From Streptomyces dangxiongensis (GTDB lineage Bacteria; Actinomycetota; Actinomycetes; Streptomycetales; Streptomycetaceae), in assembly GCF_003675325.1 (NCBI RefSeq), contig NZ_CP033072.1, positions 8,695-72,694 on the forward strand: a stretch of DNA of 64,000 nucleotides. Direction: 5' to 3'. This document shows, one piece after another, positions 10,328-18,528 of this stretch. Made by a program: the position numbers and the translations under genes. Numbering within the stretch: the stretch's first letter is position 1; each line of letters opens with the position of its first letter. Below the pieces are notes generated by a model. That model saw only the letters and a list, made by a program, of their open reading frames with translations. It was not told where the DNA came from and made no database searches.

Positions 10328-11236
10328 AGCGTGTCTCTTTGGTGGGTTCATCAGTTGATCGGATGTGCCTGTCCGATTAGTGATCACTGATGCGATGTGG
10401 GACCGGATCGAGCCGCTGATGCCGGCCGATCCGGTCCGCGGACGGCGGTGGGCCGACCACCGCCGCACGCTCGAGGCCATCGCGTGGAAGTACCGCACCA
10501 ACTTCGCCCTGGCGGGACCTGCCCGACGAGCTGGGCTCGTTCCAGACCGCTCACAAACGGCTGATCAGGTGGGCCGTCGACGGCACGTGGGAGAAGATCC
10601 TCGCCGCCTCGCGGCAGCCGATGCCGTGGACGACATCGGCTGGACGGTGTCGGTCGACTCCACCGTCGTCAGGGCCCACCAGCACGCCGCCGGAGCACTC
10701 AAAAGGGGGCCGAAGGCCGAGGCGAGCCGGCCGACCACGCACTCGGACGCTCCCGCGGCGGGCTGAGCACCAAGATCCACCTGGCGGCAGACGGCCATGC
10801 ACGGCCCCTGGCTCTGGCCGTCACCGGGGGCCAGGCCGGTGACGCACCCGCCTTCGAGACGGTCATGGCCCGCATCCGGGTGCCGAAAACCGGCCCCGGC
10901 CGCCCCCGGACCCGCCCTGCCATGGTCCTGGCCGACCGCGCCTATTCATCCCGCGCGATCCGCGGCCACCTACGCCGCCGCCAGATCCGCGCGGTCATCC
11001 CGCAGCCGTCCGACCAGATCCGCCACCGCCTGCGACGGGGCCGCCAAGGGGGGCGCCCGCCCGGCTTCGACAGCGAGGCGTACAAGCAGCGCAACACCGT
11101 CGAGCGGTGCATCAGCCGCCTCAAACAGTGGCGCGGCCTGGCCACACGAACCGACAAACTCGCCATCGCCTACCAGGCCGCACTCCACCTCGCCGCCATC
11201 CTCATCTGGGCACGACGCTGACCAAAGAGACAGAAC
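10328..11236. mobile_element. IS5-family insertion sequence flanked by CTAG
   Basis: The element is bounded by CTAG at 10324-10327 and 11237-11240, the duplicated YTAR-type target common in IS5. The imperfect terminal repeats share TGTCTCTTTGG (left, from 10332) and its complement CCAAAGAGACA (11222-11232). One transposase gene fills the element. Confidence 0.8.
10365..11221 (+). pseudogene. IS5-family transposase with three frame changes
   Basis: The gene starts at GTG 10365 (VPVRLVITDAMWDRIEPLMP), giving the N-terminal DUF4096-like domain. The frame leaves near 10507 and returns near 10610; between these the other frame encodes DLPDELGSFQTAHKRL, which is the expected text. A further shift occurs at the AAAAGGGGG run near 10700, where IS5 members often slip. 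The DDE part follows (DGHARPLALAVTGGQ, MVLADRAYSSRAIRG, YKQRNTVERCISRLKQWRG) to the stop at 11221. The first two shifts compensate each other, so they are either real decay or sequencing indels. Confidence 0.75.
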
Positions 11237-11246
11237 CTAGCCCGGG

Positions 11247-11909
11247 TCAGCGGGCCGGTGTGACCGTGACGGGAACGTTCGGACAGCGGCTGAGCACGTC
11301 CGCGAGGGCGGCGTGTTCGGCGATGTCGATACTCAATCCCCAGCGCATCTTGTCGGCCACCCAGTCGGTGACGTACTGGCACCGGTAGCCGATGGTCGGC
11401 GGCAGCCAAGTGCTGGGGTCCTGGTCGGCCTTGGACCGGTTCGAGGCGGCCGACACCGCGATCAGTGCGCGGTCGTCACCGAGGTCGTTGGCATAGGCCT
11501 CACGTTTCTTCGCCGTCCAGACGGAGGCGCCGGAGTCCCAGGCCTCGGCGAGCGGGACCAGGTGGTCGATGTCCACACCGCTCGGTCCCTGGATGTAGCG
11601 GCCGTCGTAGGGCGAATACCACTCACCCCCGCCCAGGGCACAGCGCGGGCCCTGCGTCGGGGCGATGACGGCTTCGGCCTTGAGCACCTCGGCGCGGGTG
11701 TTGCAGCCGTCCCTGTCGGCGTCGACCCAGTGCCGGAACTTGGAGCGCTCGTAGCCGGTGCGGTCCTCGGCGTGGAGGGGCAACTGGGCGAGGGCGTCCC
11801 GTACGGGCAGAGTGACGCGGTCGGCGGGCGCGGCGGCAGCCGGGGCGGCGTGCGCGGTCGCGGAGAGGAGGAGGGCGGCGAGCACGGCGGCGGATCGGGT
11901 GAAGCGCAC
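11247..11909 (-). CDS. Secreted HNH endonuclease family protein (DUF1524 / GmrSD C-terminal-like)
   Basis: I chose GTG at 11909 (VRFTRSAAVLAALLLSATAH) because an AGAGGA site precedes it and a classical Sec signal peptide follows, with cleavage near AHA-APAAAAP. The mature domain contains YERSKFRHWVDADRDGCNTR, VDIDHLVPLAEAWDSGA, AYANDL and SNRSKADQDPSTWLPP. These are the DHLVPL and NRSKxD motifs that place the catalytic His and metal ligands of the DUF1524 HNH family. It probably cleaves extracellular DNA. The gene is intact and ends a few bases from the IS5 copy. It appears to be a free-standing gene. Confidence 0.8.
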   Translation of the reverse strand: MRFTRSAAVLAALLLSATAHAAPAAAAPADRVTLPVRDALAQLPLHAEDRTGYERSKFRHWVDADRDGCNTRAEVLKAEAVIAPTQGPRCALGGGEWYSPYDGRYIQGPSGVDIDHLVPLAEAWDSGASVWTAKKREAYANDLGDDRALIAVSAASNRSKADQDPSTWLPPTIGYRCQYVTDWVADKMRWGLSIDIAEHAALADVLSRCPNVPVTVTPAR

Positions 11910-12059
11910 GGGCGGGAGTCCTCTCGAAGAACACGGAAAGGCCGTGATCTTCGTAGCGGCTCCCGCAAGGGACCCGCCCGGGAACCGGGAGCGGTCTACC
12001 CGATCGGGGGTTAAGTCGGATCGTCGGCACATGCCGCGGGCCGCTCAGGATCCGTGTCC

Positions 12060-12240
12060 GTGGCAGAGGTTCCCGATGAGCTGATCGCGCTGGAACGGTT
12101 CGCCGAGGGCGAGCGGGTCAAGCTCGCCGGCCTCGCCGGTGAGGGGTACGACGCCCAGTGGCGCCGCTGACGCGAGGCCTCCGAGACGGTGCAGACGGCC
12201 GTCACCGTGCACGCCGAGGCGGCCGGGGCCGGTGCCGCAC
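12060..12240 (+). pseudogene. Small actinobacterial hypothetical gene broken by an in-frame stop
   Basis: From GTG 12060 the frame reads VAEVPDELIALERFAEGERV, then YDAQWRR, stop, REASETVQTAVTVHAEAAG. The stop is TGA where the family has Trp (QWRxWREA), so this is a nonsense change rather than an indel. The C-terminal DNA-binding-like helix usual for such roughly 70-90-residue Streptomyces proteins is missing. Function is unknown. Confidence 0.45.
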
Positions 12241-12759
12241 GAGTTCTACCGGTCCGCCGACGTCGATGCACTGCCCGCCGCGCACCGCGAGGTCGACTGG
12301 GAGCAGCTGCCCACGGTGGAGAGAGACCGGCGCTCCCTGCTTGCCGCGCTGGTGAAGCAGGCCGCCTCGGCCTGCCCCTCGTGTCCGGTGGGAGGGGTGA
12401 CGTCGCCGTACGGTCGACGACAACAGCACGGTAGTCCGGCGGGGTGGACGAAGGCGGGCACAAGGTGGTGCCGGCGTCCCGGGGGGGCCGTGACAGGCGG
12501 GGCAGGGACGACTCCGCCGGTCCCTCTCGGTGTGGGTTGACGTCCTGCTCGGCCTGGCCGGGGACACGTCCTTCTGGCCCGTTCAAGAGCCGCGCGGACC
12601 ACCTGCTACACCGAGATTCCCCGGAGTGGGCTACAGGTCGTTGAAACCGCTATAAACTCCCCGCTGCACTCGTTCAACTCAAAGACATCTCAGGGGGCTA
12701 AGAAGTCAAGCTGCCCGTGTTTCATGAGGGCGAACGATGCCATGGTGGTGTGTTCTTGG
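12241..12759. other. Non-coding or decayed stretch
   Basis: No gene can be supported. Short open stretches (for example VDWEQLPTVERDRRSLLAAL near 12292) have coding-like composition but no start, domain or continuation. An AT-richer patch around 12645-12700 lies beyond the 3' end of the reverse-strand GNAT gene, so it is not its promoter. Confidence 0.3.
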
Positions 12760-13353
12760 TCAGTCTTTCTGAACACGGGCGTGCAGATGCATGTCATGCC
12801 AGCCGTCAGCGTGAAGCAGTGCACGACGTCGTACTCCTTCGAGGATGTATCCGGTCTTCTCGGCGATGCGGCAGGATGCGGCGTTCGCCGTGGAGTGGCC
12901 GAGTTCGAGTCGGTTGAAGCCGGTCTCTTCCAGTGCCCAGCTCGACACTCGGGTCACCGCCCGGGAGCAGACGCCCTTGCCGCGGGCCTCCGGGGCGGTC
13001 CAGTAGGAGATTTCTGCTTGGCCGCCGGCCATGATGATGGACTGGAGGGAGACCCGTCCGAGAAGCGTCTCGTCGCCACCGTCGACCACGGCCCAGTGGC
13101 AGGCGGTCTCGCTCCCCCAGCCGCGGCGCCACTGTTCGATCCATTCTCGGGCCTCGTCTTCGGAGTCAGCTCTGCGTAGGTGCCAGTGCTGGATTGTCGG
13201 GTCCTGGAACACTCGCGCGACGGCGGCTGCGTCGGAAGGCAGCCAGGGCCGTAGTAGCAAGTCGCTGTCGATGTGCAGCGACGGCTGGTCAGAGGTGTTG
13301 AGGGTGCCAGGAGGCATGACGGCGGTGACCAGAGAAGGCATGATCGACATCAT
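12760..13353 (-). CDS. GNAT N-acetyltransferase, RimJ/RimL type
   Basis: This is an intact 197-residue protein. It contains LLLRPWLPSDAAAVARVFQD at the N-terminus, then HWAVVDGGDETLLGRVSL, and the acetyl-CoA loop EISYWTAPEARGKGVCSRAV (Q/RxxGxG/A-like ARGKG). The C-terminus has LELGHSTANAASCRIAEKTG and YILEGVRRRALL, typical of RimJ/RimL-like acetyltransferases acting on protein N-termini or small amines. The start could also be the Met at 13338. The downstream element is an IS110 copy whose gene ends 32 bases upstream of this start, so the promoter region may have been altered by insertion. Confidence 0.8.
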   Translation of the reverse strand: MMSIMPSLVTAVMPPGTLNTSDQPSLHIDSDLLLRPWLPSDAAAVARVFQDPTIQHWHLRRADSEDEAREWIEQWRRGWGSETACHWAVVDGGDETLLGRVSLQSIIMAGGQAEISYWTAPEARGKGVCSRAVTRVSSWALEETGFNRLELGHSTANAASCRIAEKTGYILEGVRRRALLHADGWHDMHLHARVQKD

Positions 13354-13384
13354 GGCAACCCTGTCTTTGGCTTCCGCTGCCGGG

Positions 13385-14614
13385 TCAGGCTGGCGCTGGG
13401 AGAAGTGATGCGAACGCTTGTTGCTCGTCGAAGTGTTGCCGGGTCTTCAAGCAGTGGTGGAGCTGGCCGAGGAAGCGGTTCAGCAAGTGCCGTTGTGCGG
13501 CGGCGTGCCAGTCGCCATGCTCGCGTCGGTGACGGTAGTGCGCGTTCGCTCCTGGTGAGGCGGTAAGGGCGGCGAAGGCCCAGAGGAAGCCGGCGTTGAT
13601 GAGGCGGTTGTTCTTGACGAAGCGGCGGCCGACGAAGCGCTTCTTCCCGGAGGCCCGGGTGATGGGCGCGGATCCGGCATACGACTTCAGAGCCCGGGCG
13701 TCGGTGAATCGTCCCCGGTTATCGCCCAGCTCGGCGAACACGCGGGCGCCGAGCATCGGTCCCAGGCCGGGGAAGCTGAGGAGGATCTCGCTGTCGGCGT
13801 GCTGGTGAAAGGCGGCTGTGGCCGCCTCCGCGAGATCGTCCGCGGCCTCGCAGGTGGCGTCCAGCTGTTTGAGCAGGGCCAAGAGCTGGTGGCCGAAGGC
13901 GTCCTCGACACCGGGCAGCTGGTGGGCGTGCTCGGCGCGGAAGATGTCCCGCAGCCGCTCGGCTTCTGCGTCGCAGCCGCGGAGGCGGCCACTGCGTTTG
14001 AGGGCGGCCCGCAACTGGGCGCGGGTGAGCTTCGCGGCCTTGGCCGGGGTCGGGGCCAAGGTGAGTACGACACGGGCGTCAGCCCTGGTCAGGCCGCCTT
14101 GCTTGCCCTGGAAGGCCAGCAGGGCGGCAGGGTAGTACTCGCGCAGGAGCGAGCGGACCTGGTTGGCGACCTGCTGCCGGGTCCAGACGGCGTCCTGCTG
14201 CGCTCGGGCCAGGACTGTGATGGCTTGGGCGAGTTCGGAGTCGGCCGGCAGGGGCCGGTGGGTGTGCATGTCGGTGCGCAGGATGTTCGCCAGGACCAGG
14301 GCGTCGCCCGGGTCGGATTTCTTGCGGCTGACGCCGTGGCGGTCGCGGTAGCGGGCGGCGGCGAGCGGGTTGATCGCGAACACCCGACGGCTGCCGGTGC
14401 GCAGGCTCGCGACCAGGAGGCCGTGGCTGGTCTCGATGGCCACCGGTATCGGATCTTCTGGGCTGTCACCGTGCTCGGCCAGGAGGGCCAAGAGTTTGTG
14501 GTAGCCGGCCGCGTCGTCGGTGATACGGGCTTTGGCGAGCAGGGTGCCGGCTTCGTCGACGAGGGCAATGTCGTGGTGACGCTCCGCCCAGTCGATGCCG
14601 CAGAACACAGTCAA
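13385..14614 (-). CDS. IS110-family transposase (DEDD), intact
   Basis: I chose TTG 14614 (LTVFCGIDWAERHHDIALVD) because GGGAGG precedes it; GTG 14608 is possible. The N-terminal RuvC-like DEDD domain has FCGIDWA (first Asp), VAIETSHGL (Glu) and KKSDPGDALVLANILR (Asp pair). The C-terminal Tnp20 domain has LLSFPGLGPMLGARVFAELG, FTDARALKSYAGSAPITRAS and the catalytic-Ser region (APITRASGKKR). The length (about 410 residues) is normal. IS110 elements make a structured bridge RNA from the non-coding end before the transposase gene. Here that would lie within about 14615-14930. Confidence 0.9.
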   Translation of the reverse strand: MTVFCGIDWAERHHDIALVDEAGTLLAKARITDDAAGYHKLLALLAEHGDSPEDPIPVAIETSHGLLVASLRTGSRRVFAINPLAAARYRDRHGVSRKKSDPGDALVLANILRTDMHTHRPLPADSELAQAITVLARAQQDAVWTRQQVANQVRSLLREYYPAALLAFQGKQGGLTRADARVVLTLAPTPAKAAKLTRAQLRAALKRSGRLRGCDAEAERLRDIFRAEHAHQLPGVEDAFGHQLLALLKQLDATCEAADDLAEAATAAFHQHADSEILLSFPGLGPMLGARVFAELGDNRGRFTDARALKSYAGSAPITRASGKKRFVGRRFVKNNRLINAGFLWAFAALTASPGANAHYRHRREHGDWHAAAQRHLLNRFLGQLHHCLKTRQHFDEQQAFASLLPAPA

Positions 14615-15091
14615 GCGATCCTCCCAGATCCGTCCGTTTATGCAGGTCACGAGCACATGCGGGTCACGCGGCGCCCTAATCCAAGGACTCGTTGGTCCGC
14701 CATCTCAGTAGCCGTTCGCGACACCAGCGCACCCCAGGGGCTCGATCTTTCTGCAGAGCTCGCGGGCTCGCGGATGAACGAGAGGTCGACTCTGGAGCGG
14801 GCTCGCGCCGTGACGATCAACGTCCGAGCAGCCCCCGGGAGTTTCGCGGTGATCACGGAGGCGCCGGGCTGCGCCGCTCTTGACAGAGGCCTCAAGGGCC
14901 GGGGGAAACGGAGGCATCAGCCCGGCGCCCGCGTCATCACCGCGGGCCCCGCAACGGACAGCGATGCCGCTCTTTGAGGAGGCCTTGATGGCCAGGGGGG
15001 ATCCAGGCATTCGCTGTCCTGCGCGAGCAGCTGTCCGGGTTGTTGCATGGTCCCGGGCCGTCTGCTTACTCACTGGATTAGGGGGGTTCTT
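14615..15091. other. Non-coding end of IS110 with an imperfect direct repeat and a long-range inverted repeat
   Basis: There is no gene here. An 11-bp perfect inverted repeat (GCGCCGGGCTG at 14861-14871 and its complement at 14918-14928) could fold the intervening 46 bases. An imperfect direct repeat of about 35 bases occurs at 14871-14905 and 14963-15000 (CCGCTCTT, GAGGCCT, GGCC, GGGG in both). The placement suits the non-coding end of an IS110 element that encodes its bridge RNA, but I cannot delimit the element because IS110 lacks terminal inverted repeats. Confidence 0.35.
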
Positions 15092-15361
15092 TTGCGCGCA
15101 CGTCTTGTTGCCCCGGCCATCGCTGTCGCTCTCACCGGTGTTCTGTTCAGCGCACCGACCGCGTCCGCGGCCACTCTGCCGTCCACCAACACCGCTCACC
15201 ACTGCATCCACCACACCACCGGGCTGTGCGGCTGGACGCACCACCAAAAGCCCAAAGACAAGTACGAGACCGCCAAGTGCAAGGACGCTTCCCTGTCCTA
15301 CTCGCGGCACTCGCAGGGCACGTGCTCCCACCACCACGGCGTCCGCTACTGGTTCAAGTAG
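15092..15361 (+). CDS. Secreted DUF3761 protein
   Basis: I chose TTG 15092 (LRARLVAPAIAVALTGVLFS) because an AGGGGGG site precedes it by about 5 bases and a Sec signal peptide follows directly, ending at ASA-ATLPST. A start at 15047 would add atypical residues. The mature part is short and ends with AKCKDASLSYSRHSQGTCSH then HHGVRYWFK, the DUF3761 signature of paired Cys and conserved His/Trp. Homologues are small extracytoplasmic proteins of unknown function. It stands alone. Confidence 0.65.
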   Translation: MRARLVAPAIAVALTGVLFSAPTASAATLPSTNTAHHCIHHTTGLCGWTHHQKPKDKYETAKCKDASLSYSRHSQGTCSHHHGVRYWFK

Positions 15362-15511
15362 ATCCGTCCCCGACGGAGGCCGCCTTCGGCCTCCAGCTCA
15401 CCTCACCGGTGCCGACCACGCAATGTGTTGTTCTTCCTTCGGTTTGACGGCATTGCAGGGGGTCATGCGTACAGCCAGTACCCAGACCGGCAACCGAGGA
15501 AGGTGAGCGAC

Positions 15512-15685
15512 ATGGCCGCCAGCGAGAAGGCCAGGGCCAAGGCCGAACAGGCAGTGGGCAAGGCCGCTCAAGCAGCCGGACACGCCGTGGGCAACCATAA
15601 ACTGGTCGCCAAGGGCCACGCGGCCGAGGCCGCAGGTGCAGCCCGCGAGGCCAAGGAATCACTGAAGGACACCGGCCGGCACTGA
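15512..15685 (+). CDS. CsbD-like small stress protein
   Basis: This is a 57-residue, highly charged, alanine-rich helical protein (MAASEKARAKAEQAVGKAAQ, then AVGNHKLVAKGHAAEAAG, then AAREAKESLKD). The pattern of K-A-E-G spacing around GNxKLxAKGxAxEAxG matches CsbD-family proteins, which are general-stress proteins of unknown mechanism. A strong GAGGAAGGTGAG site lies upstream of ATG 15512. CsbD proteins in Streptomyces are often sigma-B regulated; I cannot see a confident promoter here. Confidence 0.65.
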   Translation: MAASEKARAKAEQAVGKAAQAAGHAVGNHKLVAKGHAAEAAGAAREAKESLKDTGRH

Positions 15686-15978
15686 CGGACAAGCAGCAGT
15701 ACGTGGGGGCGGTCCCGCCATCGGGCCGCCCCCCGTTCCGTTACGAGCGGTTCGACGGCCGTGGCCGCGCCTTCTGTTGCGGCATAGCGTAGACAGGCTG
15801 CTCCAGGGCGGGCGAGCGGCACTGTGCATCGAGCGTTCTGATGACCTTGCCGGCGTGGCGACGACCGCGGTTGCATGCACGCCGGGAGGTCTTCGCTACC
15901 GAACTCGACGTTGTGGGCTTTCGTGTGGTCCGGGGACGACGACCTCACCGCCGATAGATCAAGACGGGTGCCGGCTGA

Positions 15979-17431
15979 TCAGCACTGCGGATGGGCATGA
16001 ATCCAGGACAGGCCTCCGAGGTCCAGGCGTCGGCGAGTTCGAGTGACAGCGACGTAGGCCAGACGAGCTTCAGCATCGTCAATCGGATCGGGTGGTGTTG
16101 CGGAGCCGTTCTGGACACCTGGCTGGTGGTCTTGGGGGCGGGCGAAGTCGTCAGCGATGAGTACGCGGGGCCATTCGCGTCCTTTGGCCTTGTGGGCCGT
16201 GGAGATGGTGACGTGCGCGCGCGGTTCGGGAACGAGCTGGGTGACGGCGGCGAGGATCGCGTCCGTGCCGTGGGTGTCTACGAGGTTGACCAGGGGTTGT
16301 AGGTCACGTCCGGCTGGGTCGTGGGCGGCGTAGTCCTGCAGGTCTCCCCAGGAGGGGAACAGGATCAGTTCGGGGTGCTGGGTGCGGCGGCCTTCTTTGA
16401 GGTCGCGGGCGGCTTGGGCCAAGGCGCGCAGGCTGTCTCCTCCCCACGAGGGCTACTCGGTGTCCGGCAGTCATGAGCGTCATGACGTGGGCGATCGCGC
16501 CGACATTGGTTCGACACAGGACGGCGTCGGGGGTGGCGACCGGTCCGATTTCGGTGAGCACGGTGGGGGTGCCGGTGAGCCGGATGGGTGCGTCGGCCAG
16601 GCTGAGCCAGAGGTTGGCTTCTTCGGCGAGGTGGGGTCCGAAGCGGAAGGACTGCGACAAGGTCAGCTGGGTGCCGTTGAAGCCGGTCATGATGTCTTTG
16701 GCGCCGCGCCATTGATAGATGGCTTGGGCGGAGTCACCGACCATGACGAGTTGGGCGTGGTCACGCTGGGCGAGAAAAATCTGCTCCACAACTGGATTGG
16801 TGTCCTGGGCCTCGTCCAGGAGCAGGTAGTCGGCGTCGAGTTTCGGCTGAGTGAGTGCCCAGATCTTCAGATAGTGGTCGTGTTCGAAGCGGACGCAACC
16901 GTCGTCGGGGTTCTGCAGGTCCTGCCAGGCTTTGCGGGCGATGGGGACGATGTGGGTGGCGAGCTCGCGGTGCAGGCCGTTGTCTTCCAGGCCCCGCAGT
17001 TTCGGTACGTGGTGGCGGGTGAGCTGGGTGTCTGAGGTGTGGCAGAAGCGGGTGATCGTGCGTAGGAGGGCGTGGGACAGGGCGCGTTGAGAGACGTCGC
17101 GCTCGCCGATATGGATGGCTTTGGTCAGTCCGAGGGCCTGTCCTGTTTGCCATGCGGGGCGCCGGGGGCGTTCAGGCGGCGGGCGTAGCGGTGGCCGACG
17201 GCTGCATAGGCGAGGGCGTGGGCGGTCTTGCACTTCACGGTGTGCGGAAAGCGGGTGGTGGCGTCCTGGGCGATGGACCGGTTGTAGGCGAGATAGCGGC
17301 CGTGACGCTGGGTGGAGCGGGCCAGCATTTCCAGCGCGGTGGTCTTGCCGGTACCGGCTCCGGCTTGCAGCCAGATGGTCGCCCGCGTGGAAGGCGTCGG
17401 CTGCGGCGGCTTGTTCATCGGTGGGCTTCAT
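15979..17431 (-). CDS. UvrD/Rep-like superfamily 1 helicase, short form, several frameshifts
   Basis: The protein starts MKPTDEQAAAADAFHAGDHL (Q motif). The Walker A, QAGAGTGKTTALEMLA, is in another frame at about 17340-17375. The frame then returns for TKAIHIGERDVSQRALSHAL. Motif II is LLLDEAQDTNPVVEQ, motif III VMVGDSAQAIYQWRGA, motif IV LSQSFRFG. After another shift near 16440 come motif V/VI-like segments (VTISTAHKAKGREWPRV and LAYVAVTRTRRRLDLG). Together these give a helicase of about 480 residues, far shorter than UvrD/PcrA. Such short SF1 helicases are common on actinobacterial islands and some belong to defence systems. All motifs are present across the shifts, so assembly indels are a plausible cause. 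Confidence 0.75.
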
Positions 17432-18235
17432 GGCTGGAGAGGTCCTTGGCGAGTTGGATGAGAGGGATCGACTGTCAGGGTGAGGCGCGGGGGTTCGGCG
17501 ACGGGAGGGCGGCCCAGGCGATTGGTGTTCAGCGTTCAGCCCGGCGCGGGCGGCCAGAGCCTGGTCCGCAGCCCTCTGGGAGCGCCCACAGTCGTCATGG
17601 CAATGCCTTCGGCAGGAGGCCTGCTTACGCAGTGGTGGAAGGGTGGTGTGCCGGACACGATGGGTCCGGCTTCCGGGGTGGCGGATGGTGATCGCGCCGA
17701 TGGGCGGCCGGTTGCCAAGCCGCTCGATGCAGTCGGCCGGGTTGGCTCAAGGATCGGTTGCAGCGAGTGCGACGAGGCACGTGGTGTTCGGGTTGGCGGC
17801 GAGCGGCGTCGGGTGCCAGGCAGTGGTGGGTTCGGCCTGGGTGGGAACGCGGGTGAGCCTGATCTTGAGGTTTGGCACGGCAGGTGTCGGTTGTGGTGCC
17901 GCTCGGGAACTGGTGGCTGCGCTCGGATTCGGGCGGCGTGCAGAAGCCGGTCAGGGACAGGCGGGCGGCGGTGTGGACGGTGCGGTGCGGGGAGCGGCGG
18001 TAAGACAGGTGGCGGGAGCTGATGCCCCGCTGAGGGGATGTGCGTGGTGTTTGAGGGGGCACGACGGTGAAGTTGCCAGGAGCCGCACCGATGGCCGGTG
18101 TCGGCTTCCACGGTTGTCACACGGTCGGCGCAGTGCGGGGGAACTCACGCACGAGACATGGTCTTTTTGTTCGGCATCGTCTCGCCTGTGCGGGTGGACC
18201 TCACCGGCGGTGGGCGTGGAGTTGGGGCTGGCCTT
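17432..18235. other. No confident gene; possible decayed reverse-strand gene
   Basis: One reverse-strand frame at about 17750-17900 (PNLKIRLTRVPTQAEP, then AWHPTPLAANPNTTCLVALA) reads like real protein. It has no recognisable domain, ends at a stop near 17745, and its start is unclear. Other long frames here have the composition of antisense shadows. I therefore cannot name a gene. Confidence 0.25.
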
Positions 18236-18499
18236 TCAGGGCCGTGGTGCGCCGGGAGTGGGGTGGCCGTCGCACAGGGAGGTGAGGAAGCGTTCGATGG
18301 GGACGTCGAACGCGTGGGCCAGGGCGTGCCAGGTGGCGAGGCTGCCGGCGGTGTGGCCGTGTTCCAGGTCGATGAGGGTGCGCCTGGCCAGGCCGCTGCG
18401 TTCGGCGAGGCTGTCGAAGGTCCATCCGCGCTCGCCCCTCAGTCGCGCGAGCTCGACGCGCAGTGCGGTGAGGTTGGGGTCGGGCGGGATGATCGTCAC
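18236..18499 (-). CDS. XRE-family helix-turn-helix repressor
   Basis: This is an 88-residue protein from GTG 18499 (VTIIPPDPNLTALRVELARL). The HTH covers residues about 12-60: RLRGERGWTFDSLAERSGLA, RRTLIDLEHG, AGSLATWHALAHAFDV. It consists essentially of the Cro/CI-type DNA-binding domain. Longer upstream starts to 18745 would place protein over two palindromic operators and are less likely. It is divergent from the Cys-rich gene at 18.6-19.7 kb, and the palindromes lie between them, so autoregulation and control of the neighbour are likely. Confidence 0.8.
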   Translation of the reverse strand: MTIIPPDPNLTALRVELARLRGERGWTFDSLAERSGLARRTLIDLEHGHTAGSLATWHALAHAFDVPIERFLTSLCDGHPTPGAPRP

Positions 18500-18528
18500 T
18501 GCACCATCCGACGGCGCAGGCCTGCACC

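Noticed and set aside
11247..12032. Longer start at 12032 for the HNH nuclease
   Set aside because: It would add about 40 Arg/Pro-rich residues before a clear signal peptide that has its own ribosome binding site at the GTG.
13799..14977. 392-residue plus-strand frame over the IS110 element
   Set aside because: The reverse frame has all DEDD and Tnp20 motifs; this one is its complement shadow.
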